A stretch of 64,000 nt of DNA, taken from contig QIAU01000145.1 of the NCBI GenBank assembly GCA_003225055.1, positions 1 to 64,000 on the forward strand. The letters run 5' to 3'. The position numbers and the translations under genes are program-made. The notes under the pieces are model-generated. The model was not told the DNA's origin. It worked only from the letters and a program-made list of their open reading frames with translations, and searched no databases. Every line of letters begins with the position of its first letter. Position 1 is the stretch's first letter. Of the stretch, positions 44,486 to 54,181 are shown in pieces. This DNA is from Acidobacteriota bacterium (GTDB lineage Bacteria; Acidobacteriota; Terriglobia; Terriglobales; Acidobacteriaceae).

Positions 44486-45130
44486 TTGCTGAAAGTTGGG
44501 CTGACGGGTGGGATTGCTTCCGGCAAGTCCGTGGTGGGCGAGATGTTCCAAGCCCTGGGGGCTCACGTTGTACAGGCCGACCAGATCGCGCACCAGCTGC
44601 TCGAACCCGGGGAAGCGGTCTACGGCGAAGTAGTTCGCCACTTCGGGGCGGGAATCTTGAATGGCGACGGCACGGTGAATCGGGCCAAGCTGGCGGAAGC
44701 GGCATTCGGCTCGCCTAACGGGAAGGTCCCTTCGCGCGTCCAACAGTTGAACCGGATCGTCCATCCCGCCGTAATCCAACGACAGGAGGAATGGATGGAA
44801 GCCGAGGGCAGGAAAGATCCGCACGGAATCGCGATGGTGGAAGCGGCCTTGATTCTCGAGGCCGGAGCCGGCAAGCGCTTCGACCGCCTGGTGGTCGTCA
44901 CTTGTCGGCCGGAGCAGAGGGCTCAGCACTGGGCGAGCCGACTTGGAGTCGATGAAGACACTGCCCGGCAAGAAGTCACGCGACGCATGGCGGCGCAGCT
45001 GCCGGATGAAGAAAAAATCAAAGCGGCCGATTTTGTGATAGATAACTCCGGTTCACTGGATGAAACTCGCCGCCAGGTCGCGACGGTGTATTCCAAGCTT
45101 CGTCAGGAAGCAGAGAGGACTGGGACCTGA
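44486..45130 (+). CDS. coaE: Dephospho-CoA kinase
   Basis: About 214 aa; last step of CoA synthesis. P-loop GLTGGIASGKSVV; substrate loops VVQADQIAHQLLEPG and RFDRLVVVTCRPEQR; the C-terminal VIDNSGSLDETRRQV is typical. The family begins with a few residues before the P-loop, so I place the start at TTG 44486 (GAGGA upstream), a non-ATG codon. A farther ATG 44438 would add 16 unlike residues. Confidence 0.92.
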   Translation: MLKVGLTGGIASGKSVVGEMFQALGAHVVQADQIAHQLLEPGEAVYGEVVRHFGAGILNGDGTVNRAKLAEAAFGSPNGKVPSRVQQLNRIVHPAVIQRQEEWMEAEGRKDPHGIAMVEAALILEAGAGKRFDRLVVVTCRPEQRAQHWASRLGVDEDTARQEVTRRMAAQLPDEEKIKAADFVIDNSGSLDETRRQVATVYSKLRQEAERTGT

Positions 45131-45173
45131 GACCCGACAACCGAAAACTGAGAACTGGGAACCGAGAACTGCC

Positions 45174-46313
45174 ATGAGACTAATACGACCAATCCTAATT
45201 GCTGTGGTGCTGGCGGGAGCCTTCTTTTACTTCACGACTTACCGGCCAAACGGGTTCCAGGCTGTTGAGTGGTTTGGGCGTCCCCACAAGGTCCAGATTA
45301 CCGAGGCTGCGAGCAACGAAGCGCTCGATAGCGAAGAACAGAACAACATTAGCGTCTATCGCAAGAACATCCCCGCGGTAGTTAATATCACCTCGCGAGC
45401 CGTGACTTTTGATTTCTTTTACGGGCTGGTTCCGCAGGAAGGCCAAGGGTCGGGGTTCGTTATCGACAAGGAAGGCCACATCCTGACCAACTATCACGTT
45501 ATTGCCGACGCGCAGCGCGTCGAGGTCACCCTCCACAATCGCAAGAAGTATCGCGCGAAAGTGGTGGGTACAGACCGTTCGCACGATCTGGCCATCGTTC
45601 AGATTGAGGCTCCCAATCTGACCTCGGCGGTGCTGGGCGACTCGCGCAATCTCCAAGTCGGACAGAAGGTCTATGCGATCGGTAACCCGTTTGGGTTGAG
45701 CGGGACCCTCACCACAGGAATTGTGAGTTCGATTCGTTCCGTGCGGGAGCCGGATGGCATGACGATTGACGAGGCTATCCAGACCGACGCGGCCATCAAT
45801 CCCGGCAATTCCGGTGGTCCCTTGATGAATTCGCACGGGGAAGTGATTGGGATTAATACCATGATCGCTTCCAGCGTGGGCCAAAGCGCCGGAATCGGCT
45901 TTGCCATTCCCATCAATACTGCCAAGGCCGTGCTCAGTGACCTGGTCACGCTGGGGCGGGTGCGGCGCCCGGCCCTGGGAGTCCGAACCATCCCCATCGA
46001 TCCGGAACTGGCGAATGAGATGGGCCTTGCCGCCGACTATGGGCTGCTGATTGTGCAGGTCGTGCCCGGGGGAGCCGCCGAACGCGCAGGCCTGCGCGGC
46101 GGCAGCGAGCGGGCGATGTTGGGAAATATCCCGATCACGATTGGCGGCGATTTGATCACCGCCATTGACGGTCAGCGCGTCGAAGATCAACAGACTCTCT
46201 CACAAATCATGAACAATCACCGGGCGGGAGACACGGTCCGCGTGACGGTGTATCGCGGCAAAAAGAAGATGGATGTGGATGTGACCTTGGGCGAGGCGAG
46301 AGAGCAGGTCTAG
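45174..46313 (+). CDS. HtrA/DegP-type serine protease with PDZ domain
   Basis: 379 aa from ATG 45174. An N-terminal hydrophobic segment (IRPILIAVVLAGAFFYFT) anchors or exports it to the periplasm. Trypsin-like domain with His in ILTNYHVIADA, Asp in GTDRSHDLAIV and Ser in INPGNSGGPLM. One PDZ domain (GLLIVQVVPGGAAERAGLRG, then GGDLITAIDGQRVEDQQTLS). Removes or refolds damaged envelope proteins. A CTGAGAACTGGGAAC type repeat lies immediately upstream. Confidence 0.95.
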   Translation: MRLIRPILIAVVLAGAFFYFTTYRPNGFQAVEWFGRPHKVQITEAASNEALDSEEQNNISVYRKNIPAVVNITSRAVTFDFFYGLVPQEGQGSGFVIDKEGHILTNYHVIADAQRVEVTLHNRKKYRAKVVGTDRSHDLAIVQIEAPNLTSAVLGDSRNLQVGQKVYAIGNPFGLSGTLTTGIVSSIRSVREPDGMTIDEAIQTDAAINPGNSGGPLMNSHGEVIGINTMIASSVGQSAGIGFAIPINTAKAVLSDLVTLGRVRRPALGVRTIPIDPELANEMGLAADYGLLIVQVVPGGAAERAGLRGGSERAMLGNIPITIGGDLITAIDGQRVEDQQTLSQIMNNHRAGDTVRVTVYRGKKKMDVDVTLGEAREQV

Positions 46314-46317
46314 GAAA

Positions 46318-46345
46318 ATAGGTAATTGTGTAATTGTGTAATTGA
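46318..46345 (+). repeat. Iterated GTAATTGT words
   Basis: GTAATTGTGTAATTGTGTAA directly after the protease gene; same style as 17765-17895. Confidence 0.55.
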
Positions 46346-46392
46346 ACCGGCCGGTGTGACCTCGCTGCTCTCGGCCGTGAACTGCTTTTTTG

Positions 46393-46761
46393 ATGGATGT
46401 GGACTCAATTCGACGGTACTGCCTTTCGTTTCCCCACACCAAGGAAAAGCTTCAGTGGGGCGAGACCCTATGCTTCAAGGTGGGCGAGAAGATCTTCACC
46501 CTGTTGAGCCTCGACGTCGGCTCCGAAACGCGGCTGTCGCTCAAATGTGCCCCGGAGCGCTTTGCGGAACTGATTGAACTGGAAGGCGTGCGCCCAGCGC
46601 CCTATGTTGGCCGGTACCACTGGGTCGCTCTGGAGCAACTGGATTCCTTGCCTGATCAGCAGATTCGGGAACTCATTGCGGCCTCTTACGAGGTGGTGGC
46701 GGCGAAGGCAAAAATCATTCGCCGCCGAGATCGCAGAGCACGCCGAGCCAAAAAGACGTAA
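46393..46761 (+). CDS. MmcQ/YjbR-family protein
   Basis: 122 aa from ATG 46393. Core: SIRRYCLSFPHTKEKLQWGE, ETLCFKVGEKIFTLLSLDVG, SLKCAPERFAELIELEGVRP and VGRYHWVALEQLDSLPDQQI. This is the DNA-binding-like YjbR fold with no certain function. The C-terminal arginine-rich tail (IIRRRDRRARRAKKT) is encoded by a family-B intergenic repeat, so the repeat has been captured as coding sequence. Confidence 0.85.
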   Translation: MDVDSIRRYCLSFPHTKEKLQWGETLCFKVGEKIFTLLSLDVGSETRLSLKCAPERFAELIELEGVRPAPYVGRYHWVALEQLDSLPDQQIRELIAASYEVVAAKAKIIRRRDRRARRAKKT

Positions 46762-46931
46762 GCCACCGCCGCCCCTGGCGGTCGGGCCGAGCGCCAGTTC
46801 GCCCGTCCAGCTTCTCTATTTGACTGTCCCTGCTGCGCTGGGCTAGCCTCAGAAGTCTGTCCAAGGCCTTGGCTTTCGAGCCTGAATATATATATGGACG
46901 GGGTGCTTCGTCCCTCCCCATTTCTGAGTTC

Positions 46932-48662
46932 ATGCGAAACCATCGCAAGTTCCTGATCTGGCTGCTCTTTGCGGCTCTGCTGGCGAGTGTGCCCGCTACC
47001 TGGGCGGCGGCTATGCGGCCGGTACACGCCCCGCATGCCATGGTGGCCAGTGTTCACGAACTGGCTTCCCGGGCGGGCTTGGAGATGATGCGGGCGGGAG
47101 GCAATGCGGTGGATGCTGCTGTGGCTGCCGGATTTGCGCTGGCTGTCGTCCATCCTCAGGCGGGAAACCTTGGCGGCGGGGGGTTCATGCTCCTCCGCCT
47201 TGCCGACGGGAATACGCACTTCATCGACTATCGCGAAAAAGCTCCTGCCCGGGCAAGCGCTGATATGTATCTCGACCTCCAGGGCAATGTAATCCCAAAG
47301 GTGAGCTTAGTAGGCTTCAAAGCAATTGGTGTACCGGGCTCGGTCGCCGGAATGGTCTATGCCGAAAAGAAATATGGCAAGCTCACGCTCGAGCGGGTGA
47401 TGGCCCCTGCCATCCGGCTGGCGCGCGATGGCTTTTTCTTGGCCTGGGAGGACGCGCAGGACCTTCACGATGAGGACCTCGCCAAGTTTCCAGAATCACG
47501 CCGCATCTTTCAGCGGAACGGGAACTACTACGAGGCGGGTGAGGTCTTTCGCCAACCCGACCTGGCTCAAACCCTGGAGCGGATTGAGAAGAATCCCGAT
47601 GACTTTTATCACGGGGCCATGGCGAAGGAGATTGCCGTCGCGATTCAAAAGGGAGGGGGCCTGATTGCCGCCGAAGACCTCGCCAACTACGAAGTAAAGG
47701 AGCGCGAGCCGATCCGGGGCAGCTATCGGGAATATGACATCATCAGCGCGCCGCCTCCTTCTTCGGGCGGGGTTGCCTTGATGGAGATCCTGAACATCCT
47801 CGAAGGTTACGATCTGAGCAAATATGGAAACCGCTCGGCGGCGGCCATTCATCTCATTTCCGAAGCCTTCCGAAGGGCGTTTTTCGACCGCGCCGAGTTC
47901 CTGGGAGATCCTGACTTTTCGAAGATTCCGGTGGCCCAGCTTATCGACAAAAAGTATGGCGTGGCCTGGCGCGAGTCGATCAACCCGGAGCGAGCCAGCC
48001 TGAGCAAAGATCTGAAGCGGCCGGTAATCTTCAACGAACTGGAGCGCTACGCAAAGCTGAATCTTCAACCGTGGAGCGGGCCCGAGCCGGAGAACACGAC
48101 TCATTATTCAGTGATTGATCCTGAAGGAAACGCGGTTGCGGTCACGACCACTTTGAATGACAGCTTCGGCTCGCGGGTCACAGCCTTGGGCTTTCTTCTC
48201 AATGATGAAATGGACGATTTCTCTTCCAAGCAGGGAGTACCCAACGCTTATGGTTTAATCCAGGGAGCGGCGAATGCGATTGGGCCGGGCAAGCGGCCTT
48301 TGTCGGCGATGACGCCCACGATCGTCCTGAAAGACGGCAAGCTGTTCCTGGTTCTGGGGTCTCCGGGCGGCCCTACCATTATTACTACGGTGGCCAACAT
48401 CTTGATCGGCGTCGTGGATTTTGGGCTGGACATCCAGGAGGCGGTGAACGCGCCGCGCTTCCACCACCAGTGGCTTCCGGACATTCTTTTATTAGAAGAC
48501 CAGATCTCGCCCGACACCAGACGCCTGCTCGAGGCTAAGGGACACAAGCTGGTGGTAAGACATCTGTGGGGAGACGGCGAGTGTATTCGGGTGGACTTGA
48601 ATACTGGCGAGCGGCTGGGCGCCAGCGATGGACGCAATAACGGAAAGGCGGTCGGCTACTAA
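46932..48662 (+). CDS. ggt: Gamma-glutamyltransferase
   Basis: About 576 aa from ATG 46932; an earlier ATG 46869 would precede the signal peptide. Signal sequence MRNHRKFLIWLLFAALLASV, then periplasmic enzyme. The precursor self-cleaves before the Thr in PENTTHYSVIDPEGNAVAV, forming the N-terminal nucleophile. RPLSAMTPTIVLKDGK and LGSPGGPTIITTV shape the glutamyl pocket. It hydrolyses or transfers the gamma-glutamyl group of glutathione and related compounds. Confidence 0.94.
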   Translation: MRNHRKFLIWLLFAALLASVPATWAAAMRPVHAPHAMVASVHELASRAGLEMMRAGGNAVDAAVAAGFALAVVHPQAGNLGGGGFMLLRLADGNTHFIDYREKAPARASADMYLDLQGNVIPKVSLVGFKAIGVPGSVAGMVYAEKKYGKLTLERVMAPAIRLARDGFFLAWEDAQDLHDEDLAKFPESRRIFQRNGNYYEAGEVFRQPDLAQTLERIEKNPDDFYHGAMAKEIAVAIQKGGGLIAAEDLANYEVKEREPIRGSYREYDIISAPPPSSGGVALMEILNILEGYDLSKYGNRSAAAIHLISEAFRRAFFDRAEFLGDPDFSKIPVAQLIDKKYGVAWRESINPERASLSKDLKRPVIFNELERYAKLNLQPWSGPEPENTTHYSVIDPEGNAVAVTTTLNDSFGSRVTALGFLLNDEMDDFSSKQGVPNAYGLIQGAANAIGPGKRPLSAMTPTIVLKDGKLFLVLGSPGGPTIITTVANILIGVVDFGLDIQEAVNAPRFHHQWLPDILLLEDQISPDTRRLLEAKGHKLVVRHLWGDGECIRVDLNTGERLGASDGRNNGKAVGY

Positions 48663-49483
48663 TGTTGCGGGCGATGTCGACTTACGTTTATGTGAAAGAG
48701 CGGTTGCATCCTGGGTTGCTGGATGGGCTGGCACGCGGCGGTGCGCAGGCCGTCGAAATTTTTGCGGCGCGCCAGCACCTGGACTATGCCAACCGCAAAC
48801 AGCATGTGCGCGAAATTGCCGAGTGGTTCCGCACCAGCGGAGTGCCGCTGCACTCGGTGCATTCGCCCATGTTCGCCGATTATGAGTGGGGACGCACCGG
48901 GGCTCCGCCCATCAACGTGACCTCCACCGACCGGGCAGCCCGCATCGAAGCCATGGACGAGATCAAGCGGGCGCTGGAGATTGCCGAACAGATTCCCTTT
49001 CGCTACCTGGTGCAGCATTTGGGAACTGGCAACGAAGGCTTTGACGATCGCAAATTTGAAGCGGCTATGACTTCAATCGAGCACCTGCGGGCTTTTGCCA
49101 AACCGTTGGGAGTACGCATCTTGCTGGAGAACATTCCCAACGAGATGTCGACGCCCGACAGGCTGGTGGGGTTCATTCAGACGTCCCATTTTGATGACGT
49201 CGGTGTGTGCTTCGATATCGGGCATGCGCACATCATGAGCAATGTGGCGGAGGCGTTTGAGATTCTGAAAGACCACATCCGGTCTACTCACTTGCATGAC
49301 AACGCCAAGGATAAAGACTCCCACCTTTGGCCCGGCAAGGGGAGCATTAATTGGACCGAAGCCATGCAGATGCTGCGGTCGGCTCCGCATACTCCGCCCA
49401 TGCTGCTGGAAATCGAGGCGGATGAGAAAGTCAATCCCATCGAGCGCATGGGGGATGCTTTCGCTAGCTTGGAAAAGAATTGA
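48662..49483 (+). CDS. Sugar phosphate isomerase/epimerase-like TIM barrel
   Basis: 273 aa. The ATG overlaps the stop of ggt (TAATG). Xylose-isomerase-like/AP-endonuclease-2 fold: GGAQAVEIFAARQHLDY, PLHSVHSPMFADYEW, VRILLENIPNEMSTPDRLVG, VGVCFDIGHAHIM and STHLHDNAKDKDSHLWPG. Metal-binding His/Glu/Asp of the barrel are present. Substrate unknown. Confidence 0.82.
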   Translation: MLRAMSTYVYVKERLHPGLLDGLARGGAQAVEIFAARQHLDYANRKQHVREIAEWFRTSGVPLHSVHSPMFADYEWGRTGAPPINVTSTDRAARIEAMDEIKRALEIAEQIPFRYLVQHLGTGNEGFDDRKFEAAMTSIEHLRAFAKPLGVRILLENIPNEMSTPDRLVGFIQTSHFDDVGVCFDIGHAHIMSNVAEAFEILKDHIRSTHLHDNAKDKDSHLWPGKGSINWTEAMQMLRSAPHTPPMLLEIEADEKVNPIERMGDAFASLEKN

Positions 49484-49540
49484 CCGCCGAGTGCGCCGGG
49501 CCGAACGCTTTCCTCGGCGCTCTCGGCGTGCTCGGCGGCA
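49484..49540. repeat. Family-B repeat with inverted ends
   Basis: CCGCCGAG at the left end and CTCGGCGG at the right end are inverted; the middle repeats CTCGGCG. It fills the space between two plus-strand genes. Related text lies at 7229, 20411, 46720 and 50910. Confidence 0.6.
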
Positions 49541-49555
49541 AATGGTTTTTAATTT

Positions 49556-50899
49556 ATGGACTCAACCACAACGACGCAAGCACCGATCACAACCATAGCC
49601 GAAGTGGGGCGACACGAAGGCGAGACCGTCACGCTTCGTGGTTGGCTCTACAATTTGCGCGAGAGCGGCAAGCTGCTCTTTCCGATTTTTCGCGACGGCT
49701 CCGGATTAATTCAGGGAGTCGTTGCGAAGAACGCTGTGTCGCCGGAAATCTTTGATGCGGTCAAGGGTCTGACCCAGGAGTCGAGCGTCATCGTCGGGGG
49801 CAAGGTGCGGGCTGACAAACGTGCACCCGGCGGATATGAACTCGACGTCGGCAATGTGCAAGTCTTACAGCGGGTATCGGAAGCAGATCCTTATCCCATT
49901 ACTCCCAAAGAGCATGGCGTCGATTTTCTGATGGAGCACCGCCATTTGTGGCTGCGTTCTCCGCGGCAGGCCGCGATCCTGCGGGTGCGAGCAGAGATTA
50001 TCAAGGCGGCGCGCGGCTTCTTCGATGAGCGCGGATTTACCTTGACCGATCCTCCCATTCTGACTCCGGCAGCTTGCGAAGGAACCACTACACTTTTTCC
50101 CGTCGACTACTTCGAAGAACAGGCCTACCTCACCCAGTCAGGACAGCTTTACATCGAAGCTACGGCGATGGCTCTGGGCAAGGTGTATTCGTTTGGTCCG
50201 ACATTTCGCGCGGAGAAATCCAAGACCCGGCGCCACCTGACCGAGTTCTGGATGGTCGAACCGGAAGTCGCCTACGCGACCCTGGACGACCTTATGGACC
50301 TCGCCGAGGGACTCATTTCGTTTCTCGTGAAGCGCTGCCTGGAGCGGCGGCGCGCCGATCTGGAAATCATCGGACGGGATGTTTCGAAGCTGGAGAAAAT
50401 TGCCCCGCCTTTTCCGCGAATCACGTACGACGATGCTGTGAAGATGCTGCAGGAAGGGCACGCCAAGGGAGCCGTCGAGAACCGATTCGAATGGGGTGGC
50501 GATTTAGGGTCGCCCGATGAGACTTATCTTTCCTCCCAGTTCGAAAAGCCCGTTATGGTGCACCGCTATCCGGCCACCGTGAAGGCGTTCTACATGGAGC
50601 CTGATCCGCGACGGCCCGAGTTGGCCCTATGCGTGGACGTGCTCGCGCCCGAAGGCTACGGCGAGATTATCGGGGGATCACAACGTATGGCGTCGTATGA
50701 CCTTCTGGTAAAACGTATCCGCGAACATAATTTGCCGGAGTCAGCATTTAAGTGGTATCTCGACTTGCGCAAGTACGGTAGCGTGCCGCATGGCGGCTTC
50801 GGCATGGGCATCGAGCGAGCCGTAGCCTGGATCTGCGGATTGGAGCATGTACGGGAGACGATTCCTTTCCCGCGGATGCTGCATCGGTTGTATCCATAG
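49556..50899 (+). CDS. asnS: Asparaginyl-tRNA synthetase
   Basis: 447 aa class IIb enzyme. N-terminal OB fold for anticodon recognition ([36 protein letters not shown]). Catalytic core with motif 2 [20 protein letters not shown] and motif 3 [20 protein letters not shown]. The TEFWMVEPE stretch is that of AsnRS rather than AspRS. It loads tRNA-Asn with Asn. Confidence 0.95.
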   Translation: MDSTTTTQAPITTIAEVGRHEGETVTLRGWLYNLRESGKLLFPIFRDGSGLIQGVVAKNAVSPEIFDAVKGLTQESSVIVGGKVRADKRAPGGYELDVGNVQVLQRVSEADPYPITPKEHGVDFLMEHRHLWLRSPRQAAILRVRAEIIKAARGFFDERGFTLTDPPILTPAACEGTTTLFPVDYFEEQAYLTQSGQLYIEATAMALGKVYSFGPTFRAEKSKTRRHLTEFWMVEPEVAYATLDDLMDLAEGLISFLVKRCLERRRADLEIIGRDVSKLEKIAPPFPRITYDDAVKMLQEGHAKGAVENRFEWGGDLGSPDETYLSSQFEKPVMVHRYPATVKAFYMEPDPRRPELALCVDVLAPEGYGEIIGGSQRMASYDLLVKRIREHNLPESAFKWYLDLRKYGSVPHGGFGMGIERAVAWICGLEHVRETIPFPRMLHRLYP

Positions 50900-50909
50900 A
50901 GAATATTTA

Positions 50910-50940
50910 ACCGCAGGGTTCGCTGAGTTCGCAGAGAAGA
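50910..50940 (+). repeat. Family-B-like repeat (CGCAGAG words)
   Basis: ACCGCAGGGTTCGCTGAGTT followed by CGCAGAGAAGA, a type common between genes of this group. Confidence 0.5.
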
Positions 50941-51107
50941 ATTCGGCGGGAGCCATGAACGAGCGCGAGCGGCCGAATGCGATCATGTCTGAACTCTCAT
51001 GCCTCCCTTCTGAAGCACGGAATTCTACGAATTGGGGATGAATTTCCTGACTCTGCAGTCTCCGCCAACTCTGCGATTAAAAGCTTTTCGCTGGACCAGC
51101 AAACAGC

Positions 51108-52052
51108 ATGACCACCACCACCACGCCCTTCACTAGCATCAGTCCCCGGAAGATTCGTGTTATCGGCGTTCCGCTCGATTTAGGTCAATCACGTCGAGGC
51201 GTGGACATGGGCCCTTCGGCGGTGCGGGTTGCGGGACTGGAAGCGCGCCTGGAAGCGTTGGGACATGTCGTCGAAGATGCCGGCAATGTCTCGGTAGCCA
51301 TCGCTGAGCAGAAAAAAGAAGGCGACCCTCGGGCAAAATATCTGAAGGAGATTACCGCCACCTGCACCAAGCACGCCGAGCTCGTGCTGAAGACTCTGGA
51401 AGCCGGCAAAGTTCCTATCGTGCTGGGTGGAGATCATTCCGTTGCGGCTGGGACTGTGGCCGGCGTGGCGGAGTTCTACCGTCGTCAGGAGCAGAAGATC
51501 GGCCTGATCTGGATCGATGCCCACAGCGATATCAACACCCCCGATTCCTCCCCCAGCGGCAACGTGCACGGCATGCCGCTGGCGGCTATCATGGGGCTCG
51601 GACCTCCGGAGCTTTCTAATATTTTTAACTTCTCACCCAAGGTGAACCCCGACAATTGTGTGCTCGTGGGTGTGCGCGATATTGATGGCATCGAGAAGGA
51701 GCACATCCGCCGGGCGGGCGTGGAAGTCTTTACCATGCGCGACATTGACGAGCGCGGAATGCGAGCGGTCATGGAAGACGCTCTGCGCATGGCGGGCCGA
51801 GGCACCGCCGGCTATCACGTGTCGCTCGATATGGACTGGATCGATCCCGAGGATGCCCCGGGCGTCGGGACACCAGTGCGTGGCGGAGCGACCTATCGGG
51901 AGGCCCACCTGGCAATGGAGATCATTGCGGATCACGGGCGGATGCTCAGCTTCGAGATCGTGGAAGTGAATCCGGTCATCGATGAGCACAACCGAACTGC
52001 AGTCTTGGCGGTCGAACTTACACTCTCAGCGTTCGGGAAGAAAATTCTGTAA
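51108..52052 (+). CDS. rocF: Arginase
   Basis: 314 aa. Hydrolyses arginine to ornithine and urea with a binuclear manganese site. Metal motifs: VLGGDHSVAAG, WIDAHSDINTPDSSPSGNVH and SLDMDWIDPEDAPGVGTPV. RVIGVPLDLGQSRRGVDMGP opens the fold. Agmatinase is less likely given the GxNVHGMPL loop. No other urea-cycle gene is adjacent. Confidence 0.93.
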   Translation: MTTTTTPFTSISPRKIRVIGVPLDLGQSRRGVDMGPSAVRVAGLEARLEALGHVVEDAGNVSVAIAEQKKEGDPRAKYLKEITATCTKHAELVLKTLEAGKVPIVLGGDHSVAAGTVAGVAEFYRRQEQKIGLIWIDAHSDINTPDSSPSGNVHGMPLAAIMGLGPPELSNIFNFSPKVNPDNCVLVGVRDIDGIEKEHIRRAGVEVFTMRDIDERGMRAVMEDALRMAGRGTAGYHVSLDMDWIDPEDAPGVGTPVRGGATYREAHLAMEIIADHGRMLSFEIVEVNPVIDEHNRTAVLAVELTLSAFGKKIL

Positions 52053-52141
52053 ACCGCAGTGTCTGCCGGTGGTGCAGGCCCGATCTTCGCCGGCTGGGCG
52101 CCGGGATGATGCCATGTTAGTAAGAGTTAGAGCCTGAAGGT

Positions 52142-53389
52142 CTACTCGTAGCGCAGGCTTTCTACCGGATCCAGTCGGGCTGCACGAGACGCAGGCATTG
52201 TCCCAAACAAGATTCCCACCGTTGACGACACCACGAGTGCGATGATCGCCGACCAGCCAGAGATTGGAAGACGATATGTTGTGAAGAAGCGTACCGAGAA
52301 CGGCAAGGCGAGGCCGATGATAATCCCTATAATTCCGCCGAACAGCGATATGAGGATGGCCTCGGACAGGAACTGAAATTTGATCTCGCGTCTGGTCGCT
52401 CCAATCGCTTTTCGAATCCCAATCTCGCGAATGCGGGCGCTCACCGTCGCCAGCATGATGTTCATGATGCCGATGCCGCTCACCAGCAACACCACCAAGG
52501 CAATCGCCAGCAGAACCACGGTCAGCGCGTTGGCAGTCTTGCCTGCTACCACCAGCAGTTGCGTGAGGTTCTGCACGTTGTACACAGATTCCGGACGGTG
52601 GCGGGATTGCAAAACCCGTTTGATTTGTTCTGTCGCTGACACCACCATGCTGGGATCGGCTACCGAGAAGTACATAAGCCGGACCGTGGGCGTATTCGTG
52701 AAATAACGGCTCACGGTGTAGGGAATGATCATGGTGTTGTTCTGGACCTCGGACTGGCCGAAGGTTTCCACTCCCTCTTTGAACGTGCCGATCACCGTGA
52801 AGGGGAGACTACTGAGCTTCAGCACTTGGCCTACCGCGGCGTCCGTCGAACCATAGAGCTCCTCGGCCAACTTGTTGGTAATGACTCCGACCTTGCTGCG
52901 GGCCTGCGCATCCTCCTCGTCGAAATAACGTCCGGAAATGATTACGAGATTCCTCACCAGACGATATTCCGGATCAACTCCCAGTACGCGGATATCGCGC
53001 TCCTTGCCGCCTCCAACCGGTACGCGATCGTCCAGGGGAACCACGGGCGAAGCGTGCACGATTCCAGTGACCTGTTCGCGGACCATGTGCAAGTCGTCAA
53101 TGGTCAAGGGGTCCGGAGTGGTCTGCGTGATCCGGTCGGCGCCGCCCGAGTACTCGGCATAAATCATGTTGGCGCCGATGGCCTGAATCTGGTTGAGGAC
53201 GTACTGCTTGCCAGTCATGCCGATCGTGACGACCAGGATGAGCGAGGCGGTGCCGATCATCATCCCCAGGGAGGTCAGCAGAAACTTGATCTTGTTGCTG
53301 CAGAACGTATCGTAAGCGAAATTCAGAATCTCGCTCAGGACCAGCGTGGGACGATGCTCGGTGGGCGGGCTGGCACTCGCAGTCGCCAT
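52142..53389 (-). CDS. MacB-type ABC permease without ATPase domain (C)
   Basis: 415 aa. N-terminal helix (IKFLLTSLGMMIGTASLILV), periplasmic PCD domain, then FtsX domain with RIREIGIRKAIGATRREIKF and C-terminal SRAARLDPVESLRYE. Single gene, no ATPase neighbour. Starts at ATG 53389. Confidence 0.9.
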   Translation of the reverse strand: MATASASPPTEHRPTLVLSEILNFAYDTFCSNKIKFLLTSLGMMIGTASLILVVTIGMTGKQYVLNQIQAIGANMIYAEYSGGADRITQTTPDPLTIDDLHMVREQVTGIVHASPVVPLDDRVPVGGGKERDIRVLGVDPEYRLVRNLVIISGRYFDEEDAQARSKVGVITNKLAEELYGSTDAAVGQVLKLSSLPFTVIGTFKEGVETFGQSEVQNNTMIIPYTVSRYFTNTPTVRLMYFSVADPSMVVSATEQIKRVLQSRHRPESVYNVQNLTQLLVVAGKTANALTVVLLAIALVVLLVSGIGIMNIMLATVSARIREIGIRKAIGATRREIKFQFLSEAILISLFGGIIGIIIGLALPFSVRFFTTYRLPISGWSAIIALVVSSTVGILFGTMPASRAARLDPVESLRYE

Positions 53390-53557
53390 TCTGCATTAGA
53401 TGCTAAACGGTAGCGAATTGAGGCGCAACGTTACCTTATCGACGCTCTCTACGTGTCGGCGGGTGGTATCCCTGGTGTCCTTCGGGTAAACCTGCGTGAA
53501 TTCCACTGAGCCATTCTGTTAGCGTCAGCTGTCGATGAAGTGTTTAGAAGACAGCTG

Positions 53558-53965
53558 ATGCAAACCACGAATAACCTAGTTGTTGGCGGTCAGGTCGAGC
53601 AAGTTCGCCGGCGCTTCGAGCAATGGCGTCGCCGTCATCCGGGACGGTGTCGGCTGACGCAGAGTCTGTGGTCAGCAGCCGCGAAATTGGCTCAGCATTA
53701 CGGTTTGAACCACGCAGCGCGAACGCTTCGCCTCAGCTATTACTCGTTGAAGGAGCATCTGCCGGTGGCGGATGCCGCTGAGGCGAGGACCCAGATCCTC
53801 CTGCCAAAGTTTGTCGAGCTGAGGCCGTACGGCTCGGCGACCCTGCCCGAGTGCAGCTTGGAATTGGAGAATGGGCGGGGTGCGAAGATGAAGATGAAGA
53901 TGGAGTTGACGGGTGCGGCCGTGAGCGAGCTGTCTACTCCCGCCCGCCATTCTGGAGCGCGCGAT
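53558..53965 (+). pseudogene. IS66 tnpA-like gene, frameshifted near its end
   Basis: From ATG 53558. Residues about 15-90 match the IS66 OrfA HTH region (VRRRFEQWRRRHPGRCRLTQ, SLWSAAAKLAQHYGLNHAAR, TLRLSYYSLKEHL). The C-terminus should read RHFWSAR then TGA at 53963, but one T is missing near 53948, so the frame fuses into tnpB. Confidence 0.7.
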
Positions 53966-54124
53966 GATTCAAATCGTTCCCCCAATGCGCATCCTGGTGG
54001 CGGTCGAGGCGGTGGATTTTTGCAACGGTTAGACGGCTTGGCGGGCATTTGTAAGCAGCAGCTCGAAGCCGATCCTTTCTCGGGATGGCTGTTCGTGTTT
54101 CATCAAGGTATCGAAAGCATTTAA
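53962..54124 (+). pseudogene. IS66 tnpB-like gene, frameshifted and truncated
   Basis: Starts ATG 53962 (MIQIVPPMRILVAVEAVDF) and, after a one-base break near 54017, continues LDGLAGICKQQLEADPFSGW and LFVFHQ. This matches the first half of IS66 OrfB (about 115 aa when intact). The rest is missing. Confidence 0.7.
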
Positions 54125-54181
54125 CCCCGGTAAGCGAAAACCGGCTTGGGTTCCGTCGGCGAAACTGCTACCTTGCCTGCC

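Noticed and set aside
45195-46190. 331-codon open frame on the minus strand
   Set aside because: Antisense to the HtrA protease; composition is that of a shadow frame and no family features are visible.
47496-48104. 202-codon minus-strand frame within ggt
   Set aside because: Shadow of the gamma-glutamyltransferase gene.
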